This document shows positions 1 to 13,600 of a stretch of DNA of 64,000 bases, in pieces (positions within the stretch are counted from its first letter, which is position 1; each line of letters starts with the position of its first letter). The notes under the pieces are model-generated. The model was not told the origin of the DNA and made no database searches. It worked only from the letters and a program-made list of their open reading frames with translations. A program made the position numbers and the translations under genes. The stretch comes from Cercis canadensis (Eukaryota > Streptophyta > Magnoliopsida > Fabales > Fabaceae): positions 322,608-386,607 of the forward strand of contig QAOA01008075.1 in the NCBI GenBank assembly GCA_003255065.1, given 5' to 3'.

Positions 1-689
1 TTTGTAACTATTTCTAACTCGGATATTTTTCTTTTGGTTCATTGTATCTAGGGCTGGACAATTTCCCTGTGAGGCACTATATCTACCTCGGGTCCCGTTT
101 TCGGTTCATCTCTATTTCTAACTCGGATATTTTGCTTATGGTTCACTATACCTGGGGATGGACAGTTTCCCGGTGAGACACTATATTTGCCCCGGGACCC
201 TTTTTCGGTTCATCCCTGTTTCTAAATGTTTCTAACTCGGATATTTTTCTTATAATTCACTGTATCTATGAATGGACAGATTCCTGTTGAGTCACTATAT
301 CTGCCCCGGTACCCTTTTTCGGTTCATCCCTGTTTCTAACTCGGACATTTTTCTTTTGGTTCACTGTATCTGGGGCTGGACAGTTTCCTGTTGTGTCACT
401 ATATCTGCCCCGGGACCCTTTTTCGGTTCATCCCTGTTTCTAAATCGAATATTTTTCTTATAAATCACTGTATCTATGACTGGACAGATTCCTGGTGAGT
501 CTCTATATCTGCCCCGGGACCCTATTTCAGTTCATCCCTATTTCTAACTCGGATATTTTTCTTTTGGTTCACTGTATCTGGGGCTGGACAGTTTCGTGGT
601 GAGTCACTATATCTGCCCCGGGAAACTGTTTCGGTTCATCCCTGTTTCTAACTCGGATAGTTTTCTTTTGGTTCACTGTAACTGGGGCT

Positions 690-1910
690 GACTATTTTCC
701 TGGTGAGTCACTATATCTGGGCCAGGGCCCTGTTTCGGTTCATCCCTATTCCTGACTCGGATATTTTTCTTATGATTCACTTTATCTGGGACTGGACAGT
801 TTCCTGGTGAGTCACTATATCTGCCCCGTGACCCTGTTTCGGATCATCCCAGTTTCTAACTCGGATATTTTTCTTCTGGTTCACTGTAGCTGGGGCTGAC
901 TAGTTTCCTGGTGAGTCACTATATCTGGGCCAGGGCCCTGTTTCGGTTCATCCCTATTCCTAACTCAGATATTTTTCTTATGGTTCACTTTATCTTAGAC
1001 TGGACAGTTTCCTAGTGAGTCACTATATCTGCCATGGGACCCTGTTTCGGTTCATCCCTGTTTCTAAATTTTTCAAACTCGGATATTTTTCTTATTGTTC
1101 ACTGTATAGAGGACTGGACAGTTTTCTGGTGAGTCACTATCTCTGCCCCGGGACCCTGTTTCGGTTCATCCTTATTTCTAAATATTTCTAACTCGAATAT
1201 TTTTCTTATACTTCACTGTATCTAGGACTGGACAGTTTCCTGGTGATTCACTATATCTGCCTCGGGAGCCGTTTTCGGTTTATCCCTTTTTCTAACTCAG
1301 ATATTTTGCTTAGGGTTCACTGTACCTGGGGCTGGACAGTTTCCTGGTGAGTCACTATATATGCCCCGGGACCCTTTTTCGGTTCATCCCAGTTTCTAAC
1401 TGTTTCTAACTCGGATATTTTTCTTTTGGTTCACTGTATCTGGGCTGGACAGTTTCCCTGTGAGGCACTATATCTGCCTCGGGACCCGTTTTCGGTTCAT
1501 CCCTATTTCTAACTCGAATATTTTGCTTAGGGTTCACTGTACCTGGGGATGGACAGTTTCCCGGTGATACACTATATCTGCCCCGGGACAATTTTTCGGT
1601 TCATCCTTGTTTTTAAATGTTTCTAACTCCGATATTTTTCTTATAATTTACTGTATCTATGACTGGACAGATTCCTGGTGAGTAACTATATCTGCCCCGG
1701 GACCATGTTTCGGTTCATCCCTGTTTCTAACTCAGATATTTTTCTTCTGGTTCACAGTATCTGCCTCAGGACCCGTTTTCGGTTCATCCCTTTTTCTAAC
1801 TCGGATATTTTTCTTATGGTTCACTTTATCTGGGACTAGACAGTTTCCTGGTGAGTCACTATATCTGCTCCGGGACCCTGTTTCGGTTCATCCTTGTTTC
1901 TAAAAGTTTC
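690..1910. repeat. Interspersed block, first copy (second at about 4,780-5,890)
   Basis: The monomer order is the same as at about 4,780-5,890. ACTGTAGCTGGGGCTGAC lies at 883 and 4,970 (offset 4,087). The 'CTAACTCCGAT' region at 1,621 pairs with 5,605 (offset 3,984). The change of about 103 bp is one monomer, the CCTCGGGAGCC unit near 1,256-1,360, which is absent from the second copy. Both copies share the order ATTTTTC-AACTC, TTATTGTTCACTGTATAGAGG, TATATATGCCCCGGG, TTTCCCTGTGAGGCAC and TTTCCCG(G/T)TGA. Edges are approximate. Confidence 0.75.
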
Positions 1911-3355
1911 TAACTCGTATATTTTTCTTATAGTGCACTGTATCGAGGACTGGATAGTTTCCTGTTCAGTCACTATATCTGCCCCGGGACCCTGTTTCGG
2001 TTCATCCCTGTTTCTAACTCGGATATTTTGCTTATGGTTCGTTGTACCTGGGACTGGACAGTTTCCTTGTGAGTCACTATATCTACTCCGGGACTCTGTC
2101 TCGGTTCAACCCTGTTTCTCAACGTTTCTAACTCGTATATTTTTCTTATAGTGCACTGTATCGAGGACTGGACAGTTTCCTGGTGAGTCACTATATTTGC
2201 CCCGGGACCCTGTTTCGGTTCATCCCTATTTCTAACTCAGATATTTTTCTTCTGGTTCACAGTATCTGCCTCGGGAACCGATTTCGGTTCATCCCTTTTT
2301 CTAACTTGTAAATTTTTCTTATGGTTCACTTTATCTGGGACCGGACAGTTTCCTGGTGAGTCACTATATCTTCTCCGGGACCCTGTTTCGGTTCATCCTT
2401 GTTTCTAAATGTTTCTAACTCGTATATTTTTCTTATAGTGCACTGTATCGAGGACTGGACAGTATCCTGGTGTGTCACTATATCTGCCCCAGGACCCTGT
2501 TTCGATTCATTCCTTTTTCTAAGTCGGATATTTTGCTTATGGTTCACAATACCTGGGACTAGACGGTTTCCTGGTGAGTCACTATATCTGCTCCGGGACC
2601 CTGTTTCGGTTTATCCCTGTTTCTAAATGTTTCTACCTCGTATATTTTTCTTATAGTGCACTGTATCTGGGACTGGACAGGTTCCTGGTGAGTTACTATA
2701 TCTGGCCCGGGACTCTATTTCGGTTCATCCATGTTTCTAAATGTTTCTAACTCGGATATTTTTCTTATAGTTCACTGTATCGAGGACTGGAGAGTTTCCT
2801 GGTGAGTCACTATATCTGCCCCGGGAACCTGTTTCGGTTCATCCCTGTTTCTAACTCGGATATTTTGCTTATGGTTCACTGTACCTGCGGCTGGACGGTT
2901 TCCTGGTGTGTCACTATATCTGCCCCGGGACCCTTTTTCGGTTCACCATGTTTCTAACTGTTTCTAAATCAGATATTTCTCTTTTGGTTCAGTGTATCTA
3001 GGGCTAGACAGTTTCCAGGTGAGTCACTATATCTGCCCCAGGACCCTGTTTCGGTTCATCCCTGTTTGTAACTCGGATATTTTTCTTCTGGTTCACTGTA
3101 ACTGGGGCTGACTAGTTTCTTGGTGAGTCACTATATCTGGGCCAGGGCCCTGTTTCGGTTTATCCCTATTCCTGACTCGGATATTTTTCTTATGGTTCAC
3201 TTTATCTAGGACTGGTCAGTTTCCTAGTGAGTCACTATGTCTGCTCCTGGACCCTGTTTCTAAATGTTTCTAACTCGTATATTTTTCTTATAGTGCACTG
3301 TATCGAGGACTAGACAGTTTCCTGGTGAGTCACTATATCTGCCCCGGGACATTGT

Positions 3356-3791
3356 TTCGGTTCATCCTTGTTTCTAACTCGGATAGTTTGCTTATGGTTC
3401 ACTGTACCTGGGACTGGACAGTTTCCTGGTTAGTCACTATATCTGCTCCGGGACCCTGTTTCGGTTCATCCCTGTTTCTAAATGTTTCTAACACGTATAT
3501 TTTTCTTATAGTGAACTGTATCGAGGAGTGGACAGTTTCCTGGTGAGTCACTATATCTGCCCCGGGACCCTGTTTCGGTTCATCCCTGTTTCTAACTCGG
3601 ATAGTTTGCTTATGGTTCACTGTACCTGGGACTGGACAGTTTCCTGGTTAGTCACTATATCTACTCCGGGACCCTGTTTCGGTTCATCCCTGTTTCTAAA
3701 TGTTTCTAACACGTATATTTTTCTTATAGTGCACTGTATCGAGGACTGGACAGTTTCCTGGTGAGTCACTATATCTGCCCCGGGACCCTGT
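3356..3791. repeat. Two tandem copies of a 218-bp dimer (104 + 114)
   Basis: TTCGG landmarks fall at 3,356, 3,460, 3,574, 3,678 and 3,792, which is 104, 114, 104, 114. The two 218-bp dimers share private variants: GGATAGTTTGC (at 3,381 and 3,599), TTTCCTGGTTAGTCAC, and AACACGTATATT (at 3,491 and 3,709). These are rare elsewhere, so this is a recent local duplication of the dimer. A related but more diverged dimer lies at 4,067-4,288. Confidence 0.88.
3460..3573 (+). repeat. 114-bp monomer class (10-bp internal duplication), example
   Basis: This unit runs from one TTCGG landmark to the next in exactly 114 bp, and the flanking units are 104 bp. The extra 10 bp comes from a doubled TTTCTAA segment, read as TTTCTAAATG followed by TTTCTAAC. 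Two sub-classes exist across the array: one with TAAATG (often followed by CGTATATTTTTCTTATAG), as here, and one with TAACTG (usually followed by the CTTTTGG form). The class is abundant in all four domains, so the duplication is older than the domain structure. As 114 is a multiple of 3 and 104 is not, mixtures of the two create the many short chance open frames. Confidence 0.92.
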
Positions 3792-6700
3792 TTCGGTTCA
3801 TTCCTGTTTCTAACTCGGATATTTTTCTTCTGGTTCACTGTAACTGTGGTTGACTAGTTTCCTGGTGAGTCACTATATATGGGCCAGGGCCCTGTTTCGG
3901 TTCATCCCTATTCCTGACTCGGATATTTTTCTTATGGTTCACTTTATCTGGGACTGGACAGTTTCCTGGTGAGTCACTATGTCTTCTCCTGGACCCTGTT
4001 TCTAAATGTTTCGAACTCGTATATTTTTCTTATAGTGCACTGTATCGAGGACTGGACAGTTTCCTAGTGAGTCACTATATCTGCCCCGGGACCCTGTTTC
4101 GGTTCATTCCTTTTTCTAACTCGGATATTTTGCTTATGGTTCACTGTACCTGGGACTGGACAGTTTCCTGGTTAGTCACTATATCTGCTACGGGACCCTG
4201 TTTCGGTTCATCCCTGTTTCTAAATGTTTCTAACTCGTATATTTTTCTTATAGTGCACTGTATGGAGGACTGGACAGTTTCCTTGTGAGTCACTATATCT
4301 GCCCCGGGACCCTGTTTCGGTTCATCCCTGTTTCTAACTAAGATATTTTTCTTCCGGTTCACAGTATCTGCCTCGGGACCCGTTTTCGGTTCATCCCTTT
4401 TTCTAACTCAGATATTTTTCTTATGGTTCACTTTATCTCGGACTGGACAGATTCCTTGTGAGTCACTATATCTGCCCCGGGACCCTGTTTCGGTTCATCC
4501 CTGTTTCTAACTCGGATATTTTTCTTCTGGATCACTTTAACTGAGGCAGACTAGTTTCCTCGTAAGTCACTATATCTGGGCCAGGGCCCTGTTTCGGTTC
4601 ATCCCTATCCCTGACTCAGATATTTTTCTTATGGTTCACTTTTTCTGGGACTGGACAGTGTCCTGGTGAGTCATTATTTCTGCCCCGGGACTCTGTTTCG
4701 GTTCATCCCTGTTTCTAAATGTTTCTAACTCGGATATTTTTCTTATAGTTCACTGTATCGAGGACTGGACAGTTTCCAGGTGAGTCACTATATCTGCCCC
4801 GGGTCCCTTTTTCGGTTCATCCATGTTTCTAACTGTTTTTAACTCAAATATTTTTCTTTTGGTTCACTGTATCTGGGGCTGGACAGTTTCCTGGTGAGTC
4901 ACTATATCTGCCCCGGGACCCTGTTTCGGTTCATCACTGTTTCAGACTCGGATATTTTTCTTCTGGTTCACTGTAGCTGGGGCTGACTAGTTTCCTGGTG
5001 AGTCACTATATCTGGGCCAGGGCCCTATTTCGGTTCATCCCTATTCCTGACTCATATATTTTTCTTGTGGTTCACTTTATCTGAGACTGGACAGTTTCAT
5101 GGTGAGTCACTATATCTGCCCTGGGACCCTGTTTTGGTTCATCCCTGTTTCTAAATTTTTCTAACTCGGATATTTTTCTTATTGTTCACTGTATAGAGGA
5201 CTGGACAGTTTCCTGGTGAGTCACGATCTCTGCCCCGGGACCCTGTTTCAGTTCATCCCTATTTCTAAATATTTCTAACTCGAATATTTTTCTTATAATT
5301 CACTGTATCTAGGACTGGACAGTTTCCTGGTGAGTCACTATATATGCCCCGGGACCCTTTTTCGGTTCATCCCAGTTTCTAACTGTTTCTAACTCGGATA
5401 TTTTTCTTTTGGTTCACTGTATCTGGGGCTGGACAGTTTCCTAGTGAGGCACTATATCTGCCTCGGGACCCGTTTTCGGTTCATCCCTATTTCTAACTCG
5501 GATATTTTGCTGATGGTTCACTGTACCTGGGGATGGACAGTTTCCCGTTGAGACATTATATCTGCCCCGGGACCCTTTTTTGGTTCATCTCTGTTTCTAA
5601 ATGTTTCTAACTCTGAAATTTTTCTTATAATTCACTGTATCTATGACTGGACAGATTCCTGGTGAGTCACTATATCTGCCCCGGGAGCCTGTTTCGGTTC
5701 ATCCTTGTTTCTGACTCAGATATTTTTCTTCTGGTTCACAGTATCTGCCTCGGGACCCATTTTCGGTTCATCCCTTTTTCTAACTCGGATATTTTTCTTA
5801 TAGTTCACTTTATCTGGGACCGGACAATTTCCTGGTGAGTCACTATATCTGCTCCGGGACCCTGATTCGGTTCATCCCAGTTTCTAAATGTTTCTAACTC
5901 GTACATTTTTCTTATAGTGCACTGTATCGAGGACTGGACAGTTTCCTGGTGAGTAACTATATCTGCCCCAGGACCCTGTTTCGGTTCATCCCTGTTTCTA
6001 ACTCAGATATTTTTCTTCTAGTTCACAGTATCTGCTTCGGGACCCGTTTTCGGTTCATCCCTTTTTCTAACTCGGATATTTTTCTTATGGTTCACTTTAT
6101 CTGGGACAGGACAGATTCATGGTGAGTCACTATATCTGCCCCGGGACCCTGTTTCGGTTCATCCCTGTTTCTAACTCGGATATTTTTCTTCTGGTTCACT
6201 GTAACTGGGGCTGACTAGTTTCCTGGTGAGTCACTATATCTGGGCCAGGGCCCTGTTTCTGTTCATCCCTAGTCCTAACTCGGATATTTTTGTTATGGTT
6301 CACTTTATCTGGGACTGGACAGTTTCCTGGTGAGTCACTATATCTGCCCCGGGACTCTGTTTCGATTCATCCCTGTTTCTAAATTATTCTAACTCGGATA
6401 TTTCTCTTATAGTTCACTGTATCGACCACTGGACAATTTCCTGGTGAGTCACTATATCTGGCCTAGGTCCCTGTTTCGGTTCAGCCCTATTTCTGACTCG
6501 GATATTTTTCTTATTGTTCACTTTATCTGGGACTGGACAGTTTCCTGGTGAGTCACTATATCTGCCCCGGAACCCTGCTTCGGTTCATCCCTGTTTCTAA
6601 ATGTTTCTAACTCCGATATTTTTCTTATAGTTCACTTTATCGAGGACTGGAGAGTTTCTAGGTGAGTCACTATATCTGCCCCAGGAACCTGTTTCGGTTC

Positions 6701-7639
6701 ATCCTTGTTTCTAACTCGGATATATTGCTTATGGTTCACTGTACCTGCGGCTGGAAGGTTTCCTTGTGTGTCACTATATCTGCCCCGGGACCCTTTTTCG
6801 GTTCATCCATGTTTCTAACTGTTTCTAACTCAGATATTTTTCTTTTGGTTCACTATATCTGGGGCTGGACAGTTTCCTGGTGAGTCACTATATCTGCCCC
6901 GGGACCCTGTTTCGGTTCATCCCTGTTTCTAACTCAGATATTTTTCTTCTGGTTCACTGTAACTGGGGCTGACTAGTTTCCTGGTGAGTCACTATTTCCG
7001 GGCCAGGGCCATGTTTCGGTTCATCCCTATTCCTGACTCGGATATTTTTCTATGGTTCACTTTATCTGGGACTGGACAGTTTCCTGGTGAGCCACTATAT
7101 CTGCCCCGGAACCCTGTTTCGGTTCATCCCTGTTTCTAAATGTTTCTCACTCGGATATTTTTCTTATTGTTCACTGTATAGAGGACTTGACAGTTTCCTG
7201 GTGAGTCACTATCTCTGCCCCGGGACCCTGTTTAGGTTCATCCCTTTCTCTAACTCGGATATTTTTCTTATGGTTCACTTTATCTTGGACTGGACAGATT
7301 CCTAGTGGGTCACTATATCTGCCCCGGGACCCTATTTCGGTCAATCCCTGTTTCTAACTCGTACATTTTGCTTATGGTTCACTGTACCTGCGGCTGGACG
7401 GTTTCCTGGTGTGTCACTATATCTGCCCCGGGACCCTGTTTCGGTTCATCCCTGTTTCTAACTCGGATATTTTACTTCTGGTTCACTGTAACTGGGGCTG
7501 ACTATTTTCCTGGTGAGTCACTATTTCTGGGCCAGGGCCCTGTTTCGGTTCATCCCTATTGCTGACTCGGATATTTTTCTTATGGTTCACTTTATCTGGG
7601 ACTAGACAGTTTCCTGGTGAGTCACTATATCTGCCCCGG

Positions 7640-10600
7640 GATCCTGTTTCGGTTCATCCCCGTTTCTAACTGTTTCTAACTCGGATATTTTTCTTTTGGT
7701 TCACTGTAGCTGGGGCTGGACAGTTTCCCTGTGAGGCACTATATTTGCCTTGGGAACCGTTTTCGGTTCATCCCTATTTCGAACTCGGATATTTTGCTTA
7801 TGGTTCACTGTACCTAGGGATGGACAGTTTCCCGGTGAGACACTATATCTGCCCCGGGACCCTTTTTCGGTTCATCTCTGTCTCTAAATGTTTCTAACTC
7901 CGATATTTTTCTTATAATTCACTGTATCTACGACTGGACAGATTCCTTGTGAGTCACTATATCTGCCCCGGGACCCTGTTTCGGTTGATCTTTGTTTCTA
8001 ACTCAGATATTTTTCTTCTGGTTCACAGTATCTGCCTCGGGACCCATTTTCGGTTCATCCCTTTTTCTAACTCGGATATTTTTCTTATGGTTTACTTTAT
8101 CTGGGACCGGCAGTTTCCTGGTGAGTCACTATATCTGCTCCGGGACCCTATTTCGGTTCATCCCTGTTTCTAAATGTTTCTAACTCGTATATTTTTCTTA
8201 TAGTGCACTATATCAAGGACTGGACAGTATCCAGGTGAGTCACTAAATCTGCTCCGGGACCCTGTTTCGGTTCATCCCTGTTTCTAACTCGGATATTTTG
8301 CTTATGGTTCACTGTACCTGGGACTGGACAGTTTCCTGGTGAGTCACTATATCTGCTCCGGGACCCTGTTTCGGTTCATATCAGTTTCTAAATGTTTCTA
8401 ACTCGTATATTTTTCTTATAGTGCACTGTATCGAGGAATGGACAGTTTCCTGGTGAGTAACTATATCTGCCTCGGGACCCGTTTTCGGTTCATTCCTTTT
8501 TCTAACTCGGATATTTTTCTTATGGTTCACTTTATCTGGGACTGGACAGATTCTTGGTGAGTCACTATATCTGCCTCGGGACCCTGTTTCGGTTCATCCC
8601 TGTTTCTAACTCGGATATTTTTCTTCTGGTTCACTGTAACTAGGGCTGACTAGTTTCCTGGTGAGTCACTATATCTGGGCCAGGGCCCTGTTTCGGTTCA
8701 TCCCTATTTCTGACTTGGATATTTTTCTTATGGTTCACTTTATCTTAGACTGGACAATTTCCTGGTGAGTCACTATATCTGCCCCGGAACCCTGTTTCGG
8801 TTCATCCCTGTTTCTAAATGTTTCTAACTCGGATATTTTTCTTATAGTTCACTGTATCGAGGACTGGACAGTTTCCAAGTGAGTCACTATATCTGCCCCG
8901 GGACCCTGTTTCGGTTCATCCCTGTTTTTAACTCGGATATTTTGCTTATGGTTCACTGTACCTACGGCTGGACGGTTTCCTGGTGTGTCACTATATCTGC
9001 CCCGGGACCCTTTTTTGGTTCATCCATGTTTCTAACTCAGATATTTTTCTTTTGGTTCACTGTATCTGGGGCTGGACAGTTTCCTGGTTAGTCACTATAT
9101 CTGCCCCGGGACCCTGTTTCGGTACATCCATGTTTCTAACTCGGATATTTTTCTTCTGGTTCACTGTAACTCGGGCTGACTAGTTTCCTGGTGAGTCACT
9201 ATATCTGGGCCAGGGACCTGTTTTGGTTCATCCCTATTCCTGACTCGGATATTTTTCTTACGGTTCACTTTATCTGGGACTGGATAGACTCCTGGTGAGT
9301 CACTATATCTGCCCCGGGACCCTACTTCGGTTCATCCCTATTTCTAACTCGGATATTTTGCTTATGGTTCACTGTACCTGTGGCTGGATAGTTTCCTGGT
9401 GTGTCACTATATCTGCCCCAGGACCCTTTTTCGGTTCATCCCTATTCTTGACTCAGATATTTTTCCTATGGTTCACTTTATCTGGGACTGGACAGTTTCC
9501 TGGAGAGTCACTATATCTGCCCCGGGACCCTGTTTCGGTTCATCCTTGTTTCAAAATTTTTCTAACTCGGATATTTTTCTTATTGTTCACTGTATAGAGG
9601 ACTGGACAGTTTCCTGGTGAGTCACTATCTCTGCCCCGGGACCCTGTTTCGGTTCATTCCTGTTTCTAAATATTTCTAACTCGAATATATTTCTTATAAT
9701 TCACTGTATCTAGGACTGGACAGTTTCCTGGTGAGTCACTATATCTGGCTCGGGAGCCGTTTTCGGTTCATCCCTTTTTCTAACTCGGATATTTTGCTTA
9801 TGGTTCACTGTACCTGGGGCTGGACAGTTTCCTGGTGAGTCACTATATATGCCCCGGGACCCTTTTTCGGTTCATCCCCGTTTCTAACTTTTTCTAACTC
9901 GGATATTTTTCTTTTGGTTCACTGTATCTGGGGCTGGACAGTTTCCCTGTGAGGCACTATATCTCCCTCAGGAACTGTTTTCGGTTCATCCCTATTTCGA
10001 ACTCGGATATTTTGCTTATGGTTCACTGTAACTGGGCATGGACAGTTTCCTGGTGAGTAACTATATCTGCCCCGGGACCCTGTTTCGGTTCATCGCTGTT
10101 TCTAACTCAGATATTTTTCTTCTGGTTCACAGTATCTGCCTCGGGACCCGTTTTCGGTTCATCCCTTTTTCTAACTCGGATATTTTTCTTATGGTTCACT
10201 TTATCTGGGACCGGACAGTTTCCTGGCGAGTCACTATATCTGCTCCGGGACCCTGTTTTGGTTCATATCAGTTTCTAAATGTTTCTAACTCGTATATTTT
10301 TCTTATAGTGCATTGTATCGAGGACTGGACAGTTTCCTGGTGAGTAACTATATCTGCCCCGGGACCTTGTTTCGGTTCATACCTGTTTCTAACACAGATA
10401 TTTTTCTTCTAGTTCACAGTATCTGCCTCGGGACCCGTTTTCGGTTCATCCCTTTTTCTAACTCGGATATTTTTCTTATGGTTCACTTTATCTGGGACTG
10501 GACAGATTCCTGGTGAGTCACTATATTTGCCTCGGGACGCTGTTTCGATTCATCCCTGTTTCTAACTAGGATATTTTTCTTCTGGTTCACTGTAACTAGG

Positions 10601-13600
10601 GCTGACTAGTTTCCTGGTGAGTCACTATATCTGGGCCAGGGCCCTGTTTCGGTTCATCCCTATTTCTGACTCGGATATTTTTCTTATGGTTCACTTTATC
10701 TGGGACTGGACAGTTTCCTGGTGAGTCACTATATCTGCCCCGGGACCCTGTTTCGGTTCATCCCTGTTTCTAACTCGGATATTTTGCTTATGGTTCACTG
10801 TACCTGCGGCTGGACGGTTTCCTGGTGTGTCACTATATCTGCCCCGGTACCCTTTTTTAGTTCATCCATGTTTCTAACTCGGATATTTTTCTTTTGGTTC
10901 ACTGTATCTGGGGCTGGACAGTTTCCTGGTTAGTCACTATATCTGCCCCGGGACCCTGTTTCGGTTCATCCTGTTTCTAACTCGGATATTTTTCTTTTTG
11001 TTCACTCTATCTGGGGCTAGACATTTTCCCTGTGAGGCACTATATCTGCCTCGGGACCCGTTTTCGGTTCATCCCTATTTCTAAATTTTTCTAACTCGAT
11101 TATTTTTCTTCTAATTCACTGTATCTAGGACTGGACAGTTTCTTGGTGAGTCACTATATCTGCCTCGGGAGCAGTTTTCGGTTCATCCCTTTTTCTAACT
11201 CGGATATTTTTCTTTTGGTTCACTATATCTGGGGCTGGACAGTTTCCTGGTTAGTCACTATATCTGCCCCGGGACCCTGTTTCGGTTCATCCCTGTTTCT
11301 AACTCGGATATTTTTCTTCTGGTTCACTGTAACTCGGGCTGACTAGTTTCCTGATGAGTCACTATATCTGGGCCAGGGCCCTGTTTCGATTCATCCCTAT
11401 TCCTGACTCGGATATTTTTCTTATGGTTCACTTTATCTGGGACTGGACAGTTTCCTGGTGAGTCACTATATCTGGCCCGAGACCCTGTTTCGGTTCATCC
11501 CTGTTTCTAACTCGGATATTTTTCTTTTGGTTCACTGTAACTGGGGCTGACTAGTTTCCTGGTGAGTCACTATATCTGGGCCAGGGCCCTGTTTCTGTTC
11601 ATCCCTATTCCTGACTCAGATATTTTTCTTATGGTTCACTTTATCTGGGACTGGACAGTTTCCTGGTGAGTCACTATATCTGCCCCGGGACCCTGTTTCA
11701 ATTCATCCCTGTTTCTAACTCGGATATTTATCTTATTGTTCACTGTATAGAGGACTGGACAGTTTCTTGTTGAGTCACTATCTCTGCCCCGGGACCCTGG
11801 GTCGGTTCATCCCTTTTTCTAAATTTTTCTAACTCGGATATTTTTCTTATGGTTCACTGTACCTGGGGCTGGACAGTTTCCTGGTGAGTCACTATATATG
11901 CCTCGGGATTCTTTTTCGGTTCATCCCAGTTTCTAACTGTTTCTAACTCGGATATTTTTCTTTTGGTTCACTGTATCTGGGGCTGAACAGTTTCCTGGTT
12001 AGTCACTATATCTGCCCCGAGACCCTGTTTCAGTTCATCCCTGTTTCTATCTCGGATATTTTTCTTCTGGTTCACTGTAACTCAGGCTAACTAGTTTCCT
12101 GGTGAGTCACTATATCTGGGCCAGGGCCCTGTTTCGGTTCATCCCTATTCCTGACTCGGATATATTTATTACGGTTCACTTTATCTGGGACTGGACAGAT
12201 TCCTGGTGAGTCACTATATCTGCCCCGGGACCCTATTTCGGTTCATCCCTGTTTCTAACTCGGATATTTTGCTTATGGTTCACTGTACCTGTGGCTGGAT
12301 GGTTTCCTGGTGTGTCACTATATCTGCCCCAGGACCTTTTTTCGGTTCATCCCTGTTTCTAACTCGGATATTTTAATTTTGGTTCACTGTATCTGGGGCT
12401 GGACAGTTTTCTGGTGAGTCACAATATCTGCCCCGGGACCCTGTTTCGGTTCATCCCTGTTTCTAACTCGGATATTTTTCTTATAGTTCACTGTATCGAG
12501 GACAGGATAGTTTCCTGGTGTGTCACTATATCTGCCCCGGAACCCTGTTTCGGTTCATCCCTGTTTCTAAATGTTTCTAACTCGCATATTTTTCTTATAG
12601 TTCACTATATCGAGGACTGGACAGTTTCCAGGTGAGTCACTATATATACCCCGGGACCCTGTTTCGGTTCATCCCTTTTTCTAACACACATATTTTGCTT
12701 ACGGTTCACTGTACCTGCGGCTGGACGGTTTCCTGGTGTGTCACTATATCTTCCCCGGGACCCTTTTTCGGTTCATCGATGTTTCTAACTCGGATATTTT
12801 TCTTTTGGTTCACTGTATCTGGGGCTGGACTGTTTCCTGGTGAGTCACTGTATCTGCCCCGGGACCCTGTTTCGGTTCATCCCTGTTTCTAACCCGGATA
12901 TTTTTCTTCTGGTTCACTGTAACTGGGGCTGACTAGTTTCCTGGTGAGTCACTATATCTGGGCCAGGGCCCTGTTTCGGTTCATCCCTATTCCTTACTCA
13001 GATATTTCTCTTATGGTTCACTTTATCTGGGACTGGACAGTTTCCTGGTGAGTCACTATATCAGCCCCGAGACCTAGTTTCGGTTCATCCCTGTTTCTAA
13101 ATTTTTCTAACTCGGATATTTTTCTTATTGCTCACTGTATAGAGGACTGGACAGTTTCCTGGTGAGTCATTATCTCTGCCCCGGGACCCTGTTTCGGTTC
13201 ATCCCTGTTTCTAAATATTTCTAACTCGAATATTTTTCTTATAATTCACTGTATCTAGGACTAGACAGTTTCCTGGTGAGACACTATATCTGGCTCGGGA
13301 GCAGTTTTCGGTTCATCCCTTTTTCTAACTCGGATATTTTGCTTATGGTTCACTGTACCTGGGGCTGGACAGTTTCCTGGTGAGTCACTATATATGCCCC
13401 GGGACCCTTTTTCGGTTCATCCCCGTTTCTAACTGTTTCTAACTCGGATATTTTTCTTTTGGTTCACTGTATCTGGGGCTGGACAGTTTCCCTGTGAGGC
13501 ACTATATCTGCCTTGGGAACCGTTTTCGGTTCATCCCTATTTCGAACTCGGATATTTTGCTTATGGTTCACTGTATCTGGGGATGGACAGTTTCCCGGTG

